From Branchiostoma floridae (lineage: Eukaryota > Chordata > Leptocardii > Amphioxiformes > Branchiostomatidae): DNA of 64,000 bases. Made by a program: the position numbers and the translations under genes. The stretch spans positions 7,978,217 through 8,042,216 of the forward strand of contig NC_049979.1 in assembly GCF_000003815.2 (NCBI RefSeq), in the 5' to 3' direction. The notes under the pieces were generated by a model. The model searched no databases, was not told the origin of the DNA, and worked only from the letters and a program-made list of their open reading frames with translations. This document shows, one piece after another, positions 23,823 through 35,300 of this stretch (the stretch's first letter is position 1; each line of letters opens with the position of its first letter).

Positions 23823-24687
23823 TGCAAGCGAAAGTCGTGAGCCAGCGGTTACTACTGAGGATGATACTCAGGCTAAGTTGGACCTCCTTGGTTGGACAGA
23901 ATGCAACAGTTTGGTCATATTTATGGGGTGGGTGGTTTACAGCAATGTACAAACATCGACACTGTACATGTACTCTTTCCTGTGTCAGGCCTACAAGAAG
24001 TATGGTTGAGCCTCTGATGGAATTTCCTTTAATAATGGGCCCAAAAAGGTACCCTGGCTAGCTTGCAGGATACAGATTAGTCTGTTGGGTACAGGCTTTT
24101 CTGCAAATCCCTTGACAAAAGAGAGCTAATGTATGGAAGGTCCAAATTGAACCAAATAATACAAATATTCCATGTCATAACTGAGGATGATCAGGACAGC
24201 TTTCACAACATTAAAATGCAGGAATAAAACAAAATTTGATTTAAAAAAATTGGTAATCAGGAGAAACGAGGTAGCCAGATGTGTGTTCAAGATATTTCCA
24301 TAGGCCTCATTTTACAATGATGTAGCCCTGCCCCTAGTGCAGCAAAGGGTCATGACACATGGCTTTCTTTCTTTTCAATGTACCTCCTGTACATTACTCT
24401 AGCAAAAGTATTGTCTGCCATGCTTGATTTAAATAATAAACAAACTTGAATTTGTACATGTAACTATAGTTACATGATTATCATACATACCTATGCTACT
24501 GACTCTTACACAGTCAAGCAACCAGTATGGCAGCTGTGATGTCATGTAAAGACACCTGAGTATTTTCAACAACTTAAATTAACAACATGGGCTGCCAAAC
24601 AATGAGTGGGCGGGAAATAGTTAAAAGTTTAGAAGTTTAGTTACATGTATGAAATGCTATATCATAGATTTGCTATTCATCACATTT
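23823..24687. other. Intergenic, 3' of CCDC86
   Basis: A/T-rich spacer and probable CCDC86 3' UTR. No gene or structured RNA was recognised. Confidence 0.4.
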
Positions 24688-25877
24688 TTATTTAACTTCA
24701 TTAACAACCCTCCCAATGTTGCCAGTGTCCCGTTTCTGTATCTGTCTCAACTGCTTCTTCTTCATCCTCTTGATCTTTGCTGTGTTCTTGATCTGGAGAG
24801 GAGTATTGAGAGAAAAGGGGGTTAGCAACTTGTGTTATAATAGGAAAAATAATAGGAAGATAAAGACAGAAAATAAGGAGATATGATACAACAATCAGTC
24901 ATATGTGTGATGCTATGTATAAAAGCAAATCAGTCTACACTTACAGGCTGTACAATCTCTGATTTCCTCTCATTTTCAAGCTTGTGTTTCTTGTGTTCCT
25001 CTTGTCTTTTTCTTTTCTCCTGAAATAACATTACATGTAAACAACAGGTTATGAGAATTCATTATACCCAAACAAAAAGTAAAAGGAATGACTGCCATAT
25101 TCTAACCTGACAAATCCAATTAACATTATATTACCTATTGTTTGAGTTGTTGAATACAACAAATACAATGATACTGTCATGATGTAATTTATTGGTAAAA
25201 CCTAGAGATCCCTTGTTCATGATTAGGCAGTTCATTTGAATGTTACAAAAGTAGGCTCACTCACCTCCAATTGTTTCTGTTTCAGCTCTTTCAGTTCCTT
25301 TTCAAAGGACTTGATGGACTGTTTTTCTGCTCTTTGCTGCATCTTCTTGTTCCAGGTGGTCCTCAAGGGTTTATCTTTTTTGATGTTTGAATGTCTTGTG
25401 CATAAAACAAGGGAATATACATTTCTGTTAAGTTTTATAAATAAATCCGAGGGCAAATTTTCACCACATTTCCATTAGTTCTAGACTAGGAGGTTGTTTC
25501 TGTGTATTAAACCAGGTGCACATGACATGTGTTAAATAGGCTCTTTAAATCCGCCCCCCTCCCCCATGGTACCATGGCGTGCAACTCATCTCCCAACTTA
25601 GCACCAACAGCCAAGCTTAAACGAAAAACCATGATATTTTTGTCAATAATCAATCTGAATACCTTTCCGATCGCACAGTTTTCCAAAATTTCCCAGACTT
25701 GGGCTTCCCCCGAGGAATGACTACAGTGGTCCCGTCTACTGCCTCGTAGGTTTGTGCGGGCACGCCACCAACGCTGCCGCCGCGAGTTGACGGCTGATCT
25801 CGTGCTTTTCTGGCCGTCTCTTGGTCTCCATTTTCCTCTGAAGAAGGATCACCCTTCCCTTCAAGTTGTACGTCCAT
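24688..25877 (-). CDS. CCDC86: CCDC86 (cyclon) homologue, nucleolar/perichromosomal protein
   Basis: Four exons in transcript order (25877-25663, 25394-25265, 25019-24945, 24792-24688) join in phase into 174 residues. The conserved C-terminal part of CCDC86 is obvious: IPRGKPKSGKFWKTVRSER, DKPLRTTWNKKMQQRAEKQS, a long Lys/Glu-rich coiled coil with HKLENERKSEIVQ, and IKNTAKIKRMKKKQLRQIQK followed by RDT. In mammals CCDC86 is nucleolar and relocates to the chromosome periphery in mitosis. This protein lacks the long acidic/repetitive N-terminal half of the human version (about 360 residues). The N-terminal 50 residues are low complexity. Confidence 0.92.
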
Positions 25878-26031
25878 GTAGAGGCGTTTAAACAGGTAAC
25901 AATGGCTAAATTATATCGTGTTGGCCAGCCTGAACTTTCCAACGTGAAAACGTGGTTTGCTTTGCCGCAAAATGGCAGGATACACAATTTGTCGTAAACA
26001 CCCAGTAAACATTGCCACCTACCGGAGAATA

Positions 26032-26208
26032 CCGTGAATGCAGAAATGTTCGCGGTTTTCGCGTGGCCGCTTCAACGCGAACTTAAATTAAATCCACCGC
26101 GACCATTTTCCATTACAGTATGTGACTACAGCACTACTGTGAACTAAAAAAACACCGCGAACACTCCATTTCTATTCGCGGTATCCCGCGAACTTTAATA
26201 CATTTACA
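26032..26208. mobile_element. Small palindromic MITE, 'AAATGTTCGCGG' family, copy 2 (best preserved)
   Basis: The left end reads CCGTGAATGCAGAAATGTTC followed by gcgg, and the right end is ccgcgaactttaatacatttac. The ends are inverted over about 24 bp with mismatches. Further internal CCGCGAAC motifs make the whole element palindrome-like. It is non-coding, in the CCDC86 upstream region. Confidence 0.7.
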
Positions 26209-26239
26209 TAGGAATTTGATGCCAAATCGATCTGTTCTT

Positions 26240-26337
26240 AGTTTGTGTGACACAAACTCTGCTGTCTGGGGGGCTGCCCCTCTAGAAGGCCAGCGGATGT
26301 TGGGCGGACTGCTATAAGCGAGATTAAATCAGGCTAG
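26240..26337. repeat. Interspersed repeat copy (inverted partner at 28861)
   Basis: The block from gtttgtgtgacacaaactc to ctataagcgagattaaatcagg is found in reverse at 28861-28952, with about 80 percent or better match by eye. It is non-coding. Confidence 0.7.
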
Positions 26338-27922
26338 ATATATAACGTTATGTTCTCTGGAGTGCAAGAAACATTTAATCATTAAGTGCGTGTGTAATGA
26401 GTTTCTGTTGGACCTTACAGTACAGTTGTAGAGATTGAACTGCTTCATGTAACGGTACAGCCGTGAAGCACGTGAAGCATCTCTACTTTTGGCGACGCCT
26501 TAGAGGCGGAACCTGTCTGTCTAACGTTAGAGCAATGAACAAATAGGACAAAAAGGAAAATCCAAACTTCCTTGAATAGAAATAACAAATATTCCCCTGC
26601 TTGTAAGTTTGGGCAGCAAAAAGAGATCGTGTTGTTGTTAATAAATCTGTGACTGGAGGGTAACCTGCAACAGAGTCTTGTAATCACTATATCTCTATGT
26701 TCCGTATGCCGCAATCGCATGTGGATTGGCATGTCGTCTGTACTCCGTTGCGAAATGATGTACGTTCTTTTTTTTTCGCCGTAGCTGTTTTTATTATGGA
26801 TGTAATAATTTTAGTTTTCACCCCTACGCCGTCCGGTATAGTGGTTCAAGTCTTCCTTATGATCGCGCCTTAATTCTTGTGGTAATTGGATACCGTCAAG
26901 TAGATGTTGTCCTCGTCGGAATGTGCCATCTCGTTCGGGCTTTGCGTTTCCAGTATTGAGGTTGGTTTGACATAGCATACTGTTAATATTTTGCGCGGTT
27001 GATAGTCATATGCATTTTATGGTTAGAACGTGTTTGATCCTTGGGATCTTTTTTTTCGCGGTAGCTGTTCTCATTATCGATGTAATGATTTGAGAAGTCA
27101 CCCCAATTTCCCTGGTATTGTGGAACAGCTGGCCTATAGACGATTGGGTTTGGCAATTACTTATCCCCAAGCAGATATGGGGTCATGTGGGCATCTGTCC
27201 ACAGCTGTGACTGACCCACTTTTTAAAATGGTGTGCGTTGTTGTTTTCATTTGGTGTCGTTCGATTGAAACGCTGATTCCGCTGTTAATGCGTACAGGAC
27301 TGTTTTAAATTTGGCAGTGATAGGTATGTTAGTTTTTGGTATAAGCTGATGTGATGTGTTCTGTGTGCGATATAAACACCAAGTCATACACCACAGAAAA
27401 CATTGAACCGACATAAACTATAACTAGGTCACAGAGTCTGTTACCTACGGTCACTTGTTTGTTTTTGAATACAAGTCTAAAGTAAAGTGAAGTGTTCAAC
27501 GGTCCTGAATAGTAACTTACAAACCAATCTCCCAGGGGTAATGTTGATTGTCTAAGATTGTTAAAACAAAATAAGAATGAAAAAAACGACAAAGAGAAGT
27601 CGATATTGATTTATTATTGTTAACTTTATTACGCAAAGTGAAAAGATTACATTGCAAAGTTGTGAAAAGAACATGGACTTCAAGCGCACAGTAGGAATGC
27701 ACTGTTCAAACTAGACTGCATCCGGTATCGACCGTACCTTGTACTATTCTATGATTAAGTAACGATCGGCAGCATGACAACGTCAACTTGAATGTACAAC
27801 GGCTCACATGGAGGACCATTTTATTAGGATGAAAAGATAGACTCAGAGCATGTGTTGCGAAGGTTGATCCATTTGTGAACGACTGCAGCTACATCTCTCC
27901 CTAACTGTGGCTACATCTCTCT

Positions 27923-30900
27923 CTAACCGGTGATGGTGAAGTTGGTCATCCCCTGGTCGTAGATCTGGCTGTGAGGATGCTTACTCCCACACTCACCATT
28001 GCAGATGGCTGTCAAACAGATACATTTCAGTAGCGTTAGATAAGAAACGTCATTCTAATTGTACAATAAATATGGCCTCTGTGTATGGTAAATGCATCCG
28101 AAGAAAAGCTGCATCGCATTTTAAAACTGTTCGTTCTTTTCTTTACTCGGTACAACTGTCTCACAGTGACCTAGCTGCAGCTGATTACCTTGATGTGTTC
28201 ATTATAACTATTGGAAGACTGATGAAGTTATACCATAACTCACCGATTGAGACGTTGTAAACGCCCGGCAGAAACTGTTCGCACGGACCCTGGGTGGGAT
28301 CACACTCTGGGTTCGGCTCGGCCTTCAGGGAGATCTTCTGTCCGTATGACCCTGCTTCTTGTGCCTCGAGAATGAAGCCCTGGCCTGGAGAATTAAATAT
28401 GGATAGAAATAAGTGAGTGAGAAACATTAAAGGCAAAGGATGAGCTTTTCGGTCCGTCCGGTAGTGATATGGTTTACTCGGTCCCGACAATATTGTAATT
28501 CCAATTTTATTCCAAATAATATTTTGCAGATCAAAACAATGGTGTAGATAACATATCACACAACTGCCTCAGTTTATAGAGTCACTTCGTGTGTTCTTAC
28601 CCAGCGGAATGCCGTCCACCGTGTCGATATCTATCACCATTTCACCTGTCCCCGTGCCGTTCTTGGACGTGTACTCAACGTCGATCATGAAAGTTCCTGA
28701 TGGTGCAGAACGGGACAACTATATATGATTAGTGTCTGAATGTAGCAAGAGAGCTGCGAGTAACAAAGATAAACCCAAGTTGGTCAGCATGTACAACTAA
28801 CGACGGCCAAACTATCGGGTATCATCTATCCAGCCAGTGTCCAACGTACCTCCCTCTTACTAGCCTGATTAAATCTCGCTTATAGCAGCCCGCCCAACAT
28901 TCGCGGGGAGGGGCCAGTTACAGCCCTGGACAGCGGAGTTTGTGTTACACAGACTACCCTCTTACCATGGCATCTCATTGGCAAAACGCTACTTCTATCA
29001 ACATCTTATGTTAACATGATAAAGCTCATTTGTGTAAGGGTCAAGCTATGCCATTCTCCCACGGATCAAGGAGCTCCTTGCACGGATATAGACTAAACTA
29101 GCGTTGATGGTGTTTGTTGGGAAGTTAGCTGTCTAACATCTTCATAAGTGAGCTTGAACAAATGAGCTAAGGACGTCATAGGCATGCGGTGATGACGGTA
29201 AAGCTTCGAATTCGACAACTTGAGTACCTTGTGGTCCAGACTTGGGGCTGACGTCAAGAGAGGTGATTTTGGCGTCGCCATCGTCCTTTATCGTGCACTG
29301 CTTCAGCAGCTCGCAGTAATAGATCGGGTCCAAGTCAGCACTACAAGTACAGGGACAAAACAGGAGTATGTCAGCCAACCAATCTACGAAGTAGGCAACT
29401 GTATCTAAGAATGTATAATGGAAAAAAGTGATGGGCACAGCTTAGGAAAACATTCTCATGTGAGGTAAGAAATCTTTGAGTTTACTTTTCGATTATTTTG
29501 ATGAATTCCTTCACGCCCTCGATGTCACAGAGCAGGTTGCAGGCCACGCCCAGCGCCTGGCTGCCGGTCTTGTCTGCCAGAGCTTGGCACAGGTCCCCAC
29601 ATGTTCCCACCACACCGACCTCTGTAGGCAGTAAGAGTTGGCTGAGTCTATATTACTCTAGAAACCAGACTTTTAGCCAGGGCCTGCAGAGCATCTGTTC
29701 TGGGTATTTCGCCGGCCTGCAAACTCTCCTTGCATGACCCCTCCCTGGAGTGCTTATCTAAGGTCTTTGGGACTTCCTTGGCTGCCGAACAGATTCTTTG
29801 CCGGCCCTGGCTAAAATCTGGGTTTCCGTGTTAAGTCTATATTAAATCACCGCAGATACGGATGAAATGCCGGCAAACGGCATCACCAGCTCACGGCTAC
29901 CCTTCGTTAGCATAATTCATGCACAAAAACCACAGCAAAGTCTTTGGTGCCATATTTTCATACATACGCCTCATATTTTACAGAGTTAGCAGTTTTCCTT
30001 CCCTATCATGTTGGAGAGTAGACAGAAAGAGACACAGCACAATACCGCCGTGGCAGTACATCTCAATATAGTTTTAAACGTATTTCCTGTATTTATTTAT
30101 CGTGATAACGTTTTGAGGTACTCACGAAGGATTATGTTGAGAAGCTGGTTGAGTGCCTGCTGACTAAAGTCTATGCAGAACTTGCAGAGATCCAAGTCCA
30201 CTTTGCTGGGCTTGAAGACCTGACCGATGGACAAACCACCGGCCCGAACCAGTGCCGGTCCCCGGCGGGAAGGGGGTCGGACAGCCAGGCACTGGGAAGC
30301 CAGGAGAACGGCAAGAACCACGGCGACAGACTGGGGTTGCGGAAAAAACACATTTATAGGCACTGTAACCTTGCTTGCAAGTGTCAATACAAGTAATTAG
30401 AAAGCCTAATAAAAACTTTCATTTGAAATCTATACGGCATTTTTTAAGTCTTTTTTTTATGTTTATCATTGTCAGCTGCTTACATGTACGTATCGCATGA
30501 AATGTACCAATGACATATACATTAAACCGTGAGAGAAAACTGGAACATTAACGATTTTTCATCGCAACAGGTCATATGACGCCAGTCACGTCTTTATCAC
30601 AATGGTAGCCTTGTCGAGGTAAAAGTACAACCAAACCAACATAGCAGACCTTTGGCCCCGTGTATGCTGACCTCATAGGTAGACGACATTGGTATGGAAA
30701 TTTACAGCAGTTTCTTTCAAACGCATTATCCTCGGTAAAGACTAGATCAAATCCAAGAGAATAACAGCATAACACAATGTGATACGAGGCAGTTATATCC
30801 CAGTTGTTGACTACTTGTTCACATTAACATGCGCAAGAAATGTATAAATGATATGCAAATGTACATGTAATGTTACCCACTACCCTATCTCACAAGAGAG

Positions 30901-31057
30901 GAACTGAGAATTTTCCATTAAGTGGATCGTCTATCGCAAGAATATCGTTTGTATTCCTTTTAAGGCAACTAAGCTGTAGTCTATATGTACTTCCTTCAAC
31001 TGTATTATCTGGATGAGATCACAAAACACGTATTTTATAAGCGCAGCTTACCTTCAT
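27923..31057 (-). CDS. Secreted saposin-B-domain (countin-like) protein, paralogue 1
   Basis: Seven coding exons in transcript order: 31057-31052 (only Met-Lys), 30330-30126, 29621-29486, 29340-29228, 28696-28601, 28384-28244 and 28008-27923. They sum to 783 nt (260 residues) with consistent phases. A signal peptide (MKSVAVVLAVLLASQCLA) is created by the splice after the second codon. Residues about 50-132 form a saposin-B-like fold with eight cysteines in pairs (LCKFC, TCGDLC, ACNLLC, YYCELLKQC). The second half (about 135-260) is a cysteine-poor extracellular domain with SPKSGPQG, EYTSKNGTGTGE and LPGVYNVS. SapB proteins bind lipids, and the layout recalls Dictyostelium countin-type proteins; that link is from memory. 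This copy is the most diverged of the three. Confidence 0.88.
28861..28952. repeat. Interspersed repeat copy (inverted partner at 26240)
   Basis: This is the reverse-orientation partner of 26240-26337 (cctgattaaatctcgcttatagcag, then cgcccaacat). It lies in an intron of saposin-B paralogue 1. Confidence 0.7.
29661..29827. mobile_element. MITE with AGCCAGGGCC inverted ends
   Basis: The left end GAAACCAGACTTTTAGCCAG followed by ggcc is inverted at the right (ggccctggctaaaatctgggtttc), about 24 bp with two mismatches. It is about 167 bp, non-coding, in the second coding intron of saposin-B paralogue 1. Confidence 0.75.
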
Positions 31058-31126
31058 GTTGTCCTGTTCGTGCGATGGCGTCGTTAGAAAAAAGAGCGTT
31101 ACGTTGACCACGTGTGTTCCAAGGTG

Positions 31127-31140
31127 CGCTTTTTATCTCG
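31127..31140 (-). promoter_or_regulatory. TATA-like box of saposin-B paralogue 1
   Basis: On the minus strand the sequence reads CGAGATAAAAAGCGC, about 75 bp upstream of the ATG. It is conserved at the same distance in paralogue 2 (38597-38610) and less exactly in paralogue 3, within a duplicated upstream block. Promoter function is inferred from position and conservation. Confidence 0.55.
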
Positions 31141-32359
31141 TTATTGTTGACACATATTTACCCATTAGTAACTCAGTACTCCAACACCCAAACCTGTGGG
31201 TTGGCTGTCTCATGGCCTTATCACACTTAGCTTATTGATTCTCATTAATCTGAACCCCCGACATGACAAGGGTCAAAAAACAATTTGTTAGTGGCAAACA
31301 ATACCAGCATAGAACCGAGACGTGGTGGTACATGTATTTGTTTGTTTGTTTGTTTGTTTGTTGCTTTAATTGGCGGATGCAATAAAATAAAGGCGAAAAC
31401 TCAGTGGGAGTATTATGGCGGGGTACCCGTATTCTTCCTTGAATGCTAAACAATCCCATTATAAACAACTGCTCACCCTCGTCTTGTACTGTTCTTTTGT
31501 TAGCGCGATCGGAATGACAGATCTACCGAGGACTGCGCATGTGAACTTGCTGTGGTTGCTATAACATTATTGTTGATATATATTTATACACTACTTAATT
31601 GTGCAGATACGGTAGGGTAAGGCAATAAGGATTTAAGTAGCGAAAGAATGTGGCGCTGCGAGAAAACGCAGTCGATCTTTCCAACCGTTCACCTTACAAG
31701 GACTGCAGGATTCGTACCAGATGCAGACTGAAACACCAACCAAGCAATAGGGTCAAATAAGTTGCCATGGGATTTCAGTCAGTCTTCTAAAGTCTGTCCA
31801 GCTATCCGCCGGCCGGTCAGTTCACCCCAGGACAAATCAAGTCCTACTGGGCTTTTATTCCTAACCTGGTCAAGTCCCCTATTTACTTGCTCCGTGATAG
31901 CAATAGGACTTTAGACTATTGTAATGCTTGACGTTATACTAGCCTTGAGAAACGAGTACTAGTATACGTAAAAAGACAAACAGGAGATGTATTCGCTTTT
32001 ATTCATTTATTCATCTTCGAAGTTCAACGATAGAAGAAAGGGACTTTAATCAGTCTTGATATAAAGTGACCACCAAGAGTTTATCAACAGTGAGTACACA
32101 CTTACAGACATAGGGAAAGCAAAAAAAAGTAGACGAAACAAAGCAAACAGATACTAATCAAATGACGAACTCAATTTCACTGTCGTTCCATTCAAGTAAC
32201 AGGTGGTCGTTTCAATGAGCCTGAAATGACAATGCTCTTCAGTGCTTGGTAAATTGCGATAGGCGAGGTAGCCAGGTTTATTTCGTAACTTTGACAATCG
32301 TATTGAGGCCAGGCAAGCAGCGCAAGTGGGAGTCAGCGTAACGTTTATTAGTTTGTTTC
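31141..32359. other. Intergenic between saposin-B paralogues 1 and 2
   Basis: Upstream sequence of paralogue 1 and downstream sequence of paralogue 2, largely repeated between paralogues 2 and 3 at about 38611-40108. It contains a TTTG microsatellite (about 31338-31364, shorter near 38815). AATAAA on the minus strand near 32000 is a candidate polyadenylation signal for paralogue 2. Confidence 0.55.
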
Positions 32360-35300
32360 TTACAGCCGTGGCGGATCTGTTGGTGCTGGTCCAGTGATGG
32401 TGAAGTTAGTCTTCTTCTTATCATAAATCTTGCTGTGGGGATGCTGGCTCATACACTGGCCATTGCAGATATCTGTCAGAAAAAGGCAAGATCTTCATTA
32501 AAATACTTTGCTTGGTAATGGCAATATGCCTTCTACATATCATATGCCATTCTTCTCTCCGTGATTCGACGTGAATAGTTTCATCTGTTTGGTATGTTAC
32601 TGAATAAAGAGATTCTTTTTACACAACCCACAACCTAACTTTCCGTGACGGATGTTTCAGTGGCCGTCTGTCACCTTCCTCAGGGCAATTCTGACTGCTT
32701 CACACTGCTTCATTAACGTTAATTTTCTGTCCTAAATATTCTTATTCGACGTTAGTTTTTCGTCTATCGTTTTGCTCCGTATTCCAAGTTTCGGAAATAA
32801 CTCACGCATAGTGACGTTGTAAACGCCCGGCTCAAAACTTTGGCAAGGGAACACGCAGTCTGGGTCCGGCACTGCATGCAGCGTGATCTGTGCGTCGTAC
32901 GTCCCTGGGTCCTGGGGCTCGTTCAGGAAGGACGCACCTGATGTGTTGAACGAGCACGGATACAGATAACTATGTGATCGTAGTGTAAGCCTCCAAACTT
33001 ACTAAATCTACATCCCCTGCTCTCTTTGAAGATAGAAATTTACAAGGTATTGTCTACCATATGAACCTACGTAAACATGATTTTCTAGTTAGATGTACAT
33101 GTATTGAATTGTTTTCACCAGTTCATTCTAGTGACGCTGAAGAAGAGTGATGGATGTCTCTCGAAACGTCTGGAAGTAAATATCCGTTGAAACTTACGAG
33201 GTTCCTCAAATATGACAACCCTCAGTATCGGCGCCTACAGGAGATCTTACCTATCTGAAGGCCATGATCCGCAGGGTCGATGTGAATCAGCAGCTCGCCT
33301 GTCCCCGTGCCGTTCTTCGTCTCGTACTCCATGTCGATGAGAAAATCTCCTGACGTGTACAACAAAAGAAGTGTATGGATGTGAGACAATCAGAAGCAAC
33401 GAAAACGGCAATAATGAGTGGGTAATTTCAGAATTTCAATAGCATATATGATAAACTAACTACAGGGAGGAATGTAATAATGTTGACTGTTGAGTGGCAT
33501 GCCCGAATGGAAAATTGTGAACAGCATGGTAGTTTTTGATGGGGTTTGTTTAAGAATTGAGATTTTGAATGGCTTGATTACCTTGTGGCCCAGACTTGGG
33601 AGTGACGGTTAGATTGGTGATTGTCGCATCGCCGTTGTCGACTATCGGGCACTGCTTCAGCAACTCGCAGTAGTAGATCGGGTCCACGTCAGCCCTGCGA
33701 ATGGAACAAGAGCATACTGGTGTAGTGGATTGTTTCATTCCTACCAGGACACCAGTCATATTCAGGAGCAACCTTATTATGCTGTAAGAAAGTTCAATGA
33801 AGACTGGCCATAAGCGTGGCTTAAAATCGTCTGTAAACTGATATTCTTGCGAAGGATGTAGATATTTTAAACGGCACATTGAACAGGATAAAAGTATTTA
33901 CTTGTTAAATGCATGGACGAACTCATCAAAGCCGACGAGGAAACACAACGTGTCACAGGCTACTTCCACCGCCTCGCTGCCGGTTTTGTTGGCAACGATT
34001 GAACACAGTTTTTCACAGCCTTGCGTTAGGCCACCCTCTGTGAAAAAGAAGGACACAGAACTATTTAAAAACTGCAATATACACAAAACTACAATATCTA
34101 AAGTACTTGCATAACCACCAAGAAGCATTAAGATTTGTTTGTATTGCTTCGTGTTATAAAGGATATCATAAAGTGTCATTCCCAATGGCACAACGTCAGC
34201 GGAACATGTAATGGGATTCGGATCTCTGGGTTCTGGGTCAAACACCCTGCCATTACGCCACTGGACGCCAAGATTATCTAAAACATTAATGATGATAACA
34301 ACACTGCAGTAATAGCTCACCACGTCAATATAATCATTCCAGGAGTCTGGGAAGGTTTGGGTCTCTGCCGGGCAGTGCACGGGCTGGTTTTTTTTTTTGC
34401 ACTTTCGGGTGTGGCTCCTACGTGGCCCTGTGTGACACCCTGCGGCTGCCGGGGTATTACGGAGTATTGGGCCCGGCCAGACCCCGGGTTGAGTTTAAGT
34501 CGGACTCAAAACTAACCCGGAACCCAGTAAGAAGTAGATGACCTGACCTACCCGTGGGGTACACCAAGCGGTAACCCCCCGCCCCCTCCTCCCCGGTATT
34601 CGGCAGTCCACCTAGGCTTCAGAGCCCGGTGAGGTGAGGAGCCCGGCCGGGGCGACATCCCTGACGGGCACCGATGCAATTGACCGAAGCTTTAATGATT
34701 ACTCCTGCCCATCAGACAGAACAAATTGAAGACAATTTAACTGTTATTCGGTGTACTCACGGAGAATGGCCTCTCCAATCGTTTCGATAGCGTCATATGC
34801 AAAATCCACGCAGAACTTGCACATGTCCCTGTCGTTCACGTTGCTAGGCTTGGAGGCCTGGCTCAGAGACCAGCCGCCATGGCCAGTCCGAACCAGGGGC
34901 ACCTGGCGGCGGGGTGGGGGTCGGCCAGCCAGGCACTGATATGCCAGGAGAACGGCAAGAACCACGGCGGCGGACTGGAAAAATAGATAAACGCATCGAC
35001 ATCGTCTATAAGGATCTTNNNNNNNNNNNNNNNNNNNNNNNNNNNNNNNNNNNNNNNNNNNNNNNNNNNNNNNNNNNNNNNNNNNNNNNNNNNNNNNNNN
35101 NNNNNNNNNNNNNNNNNNGTTTCTCGATTTTGGGTCACGTCTGGTCATTAGTTAGGCTTTGTCAGTTGACATTTTATGCTAACGCATTACGAGATATAAG
35201 GGTGTGAATTAGTATAAGAAAAAGTCTGATGAACACTTTCCGTCATACCGTCATGATTCGAACCGGTGCCATAATACCGCCACATCAAAAACATTGTTAT

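Larger units (their letters stand above)
25878..27922. other. Intergenic region with repeats between CCDC86 and the saposin-B cluster
   Basis: The region holds the MITE at 26032-26208 and one copy of a repeat pair (26240-26337). It also holds two divergent direct copies of a roughly 80-bp phrase starting TTTTTTTTCGC(C/G)GTAGCTG, at about 26768 and 27048. The remaining ORFs are short and unsupported. Confidence 0.5.

Noticed and set aside
34744-35207. Long ORFs crossing the N run
   Set aside because: They exist only because N is read as open; the real part is the saposin-B signal-peptide exon 34974-34761.
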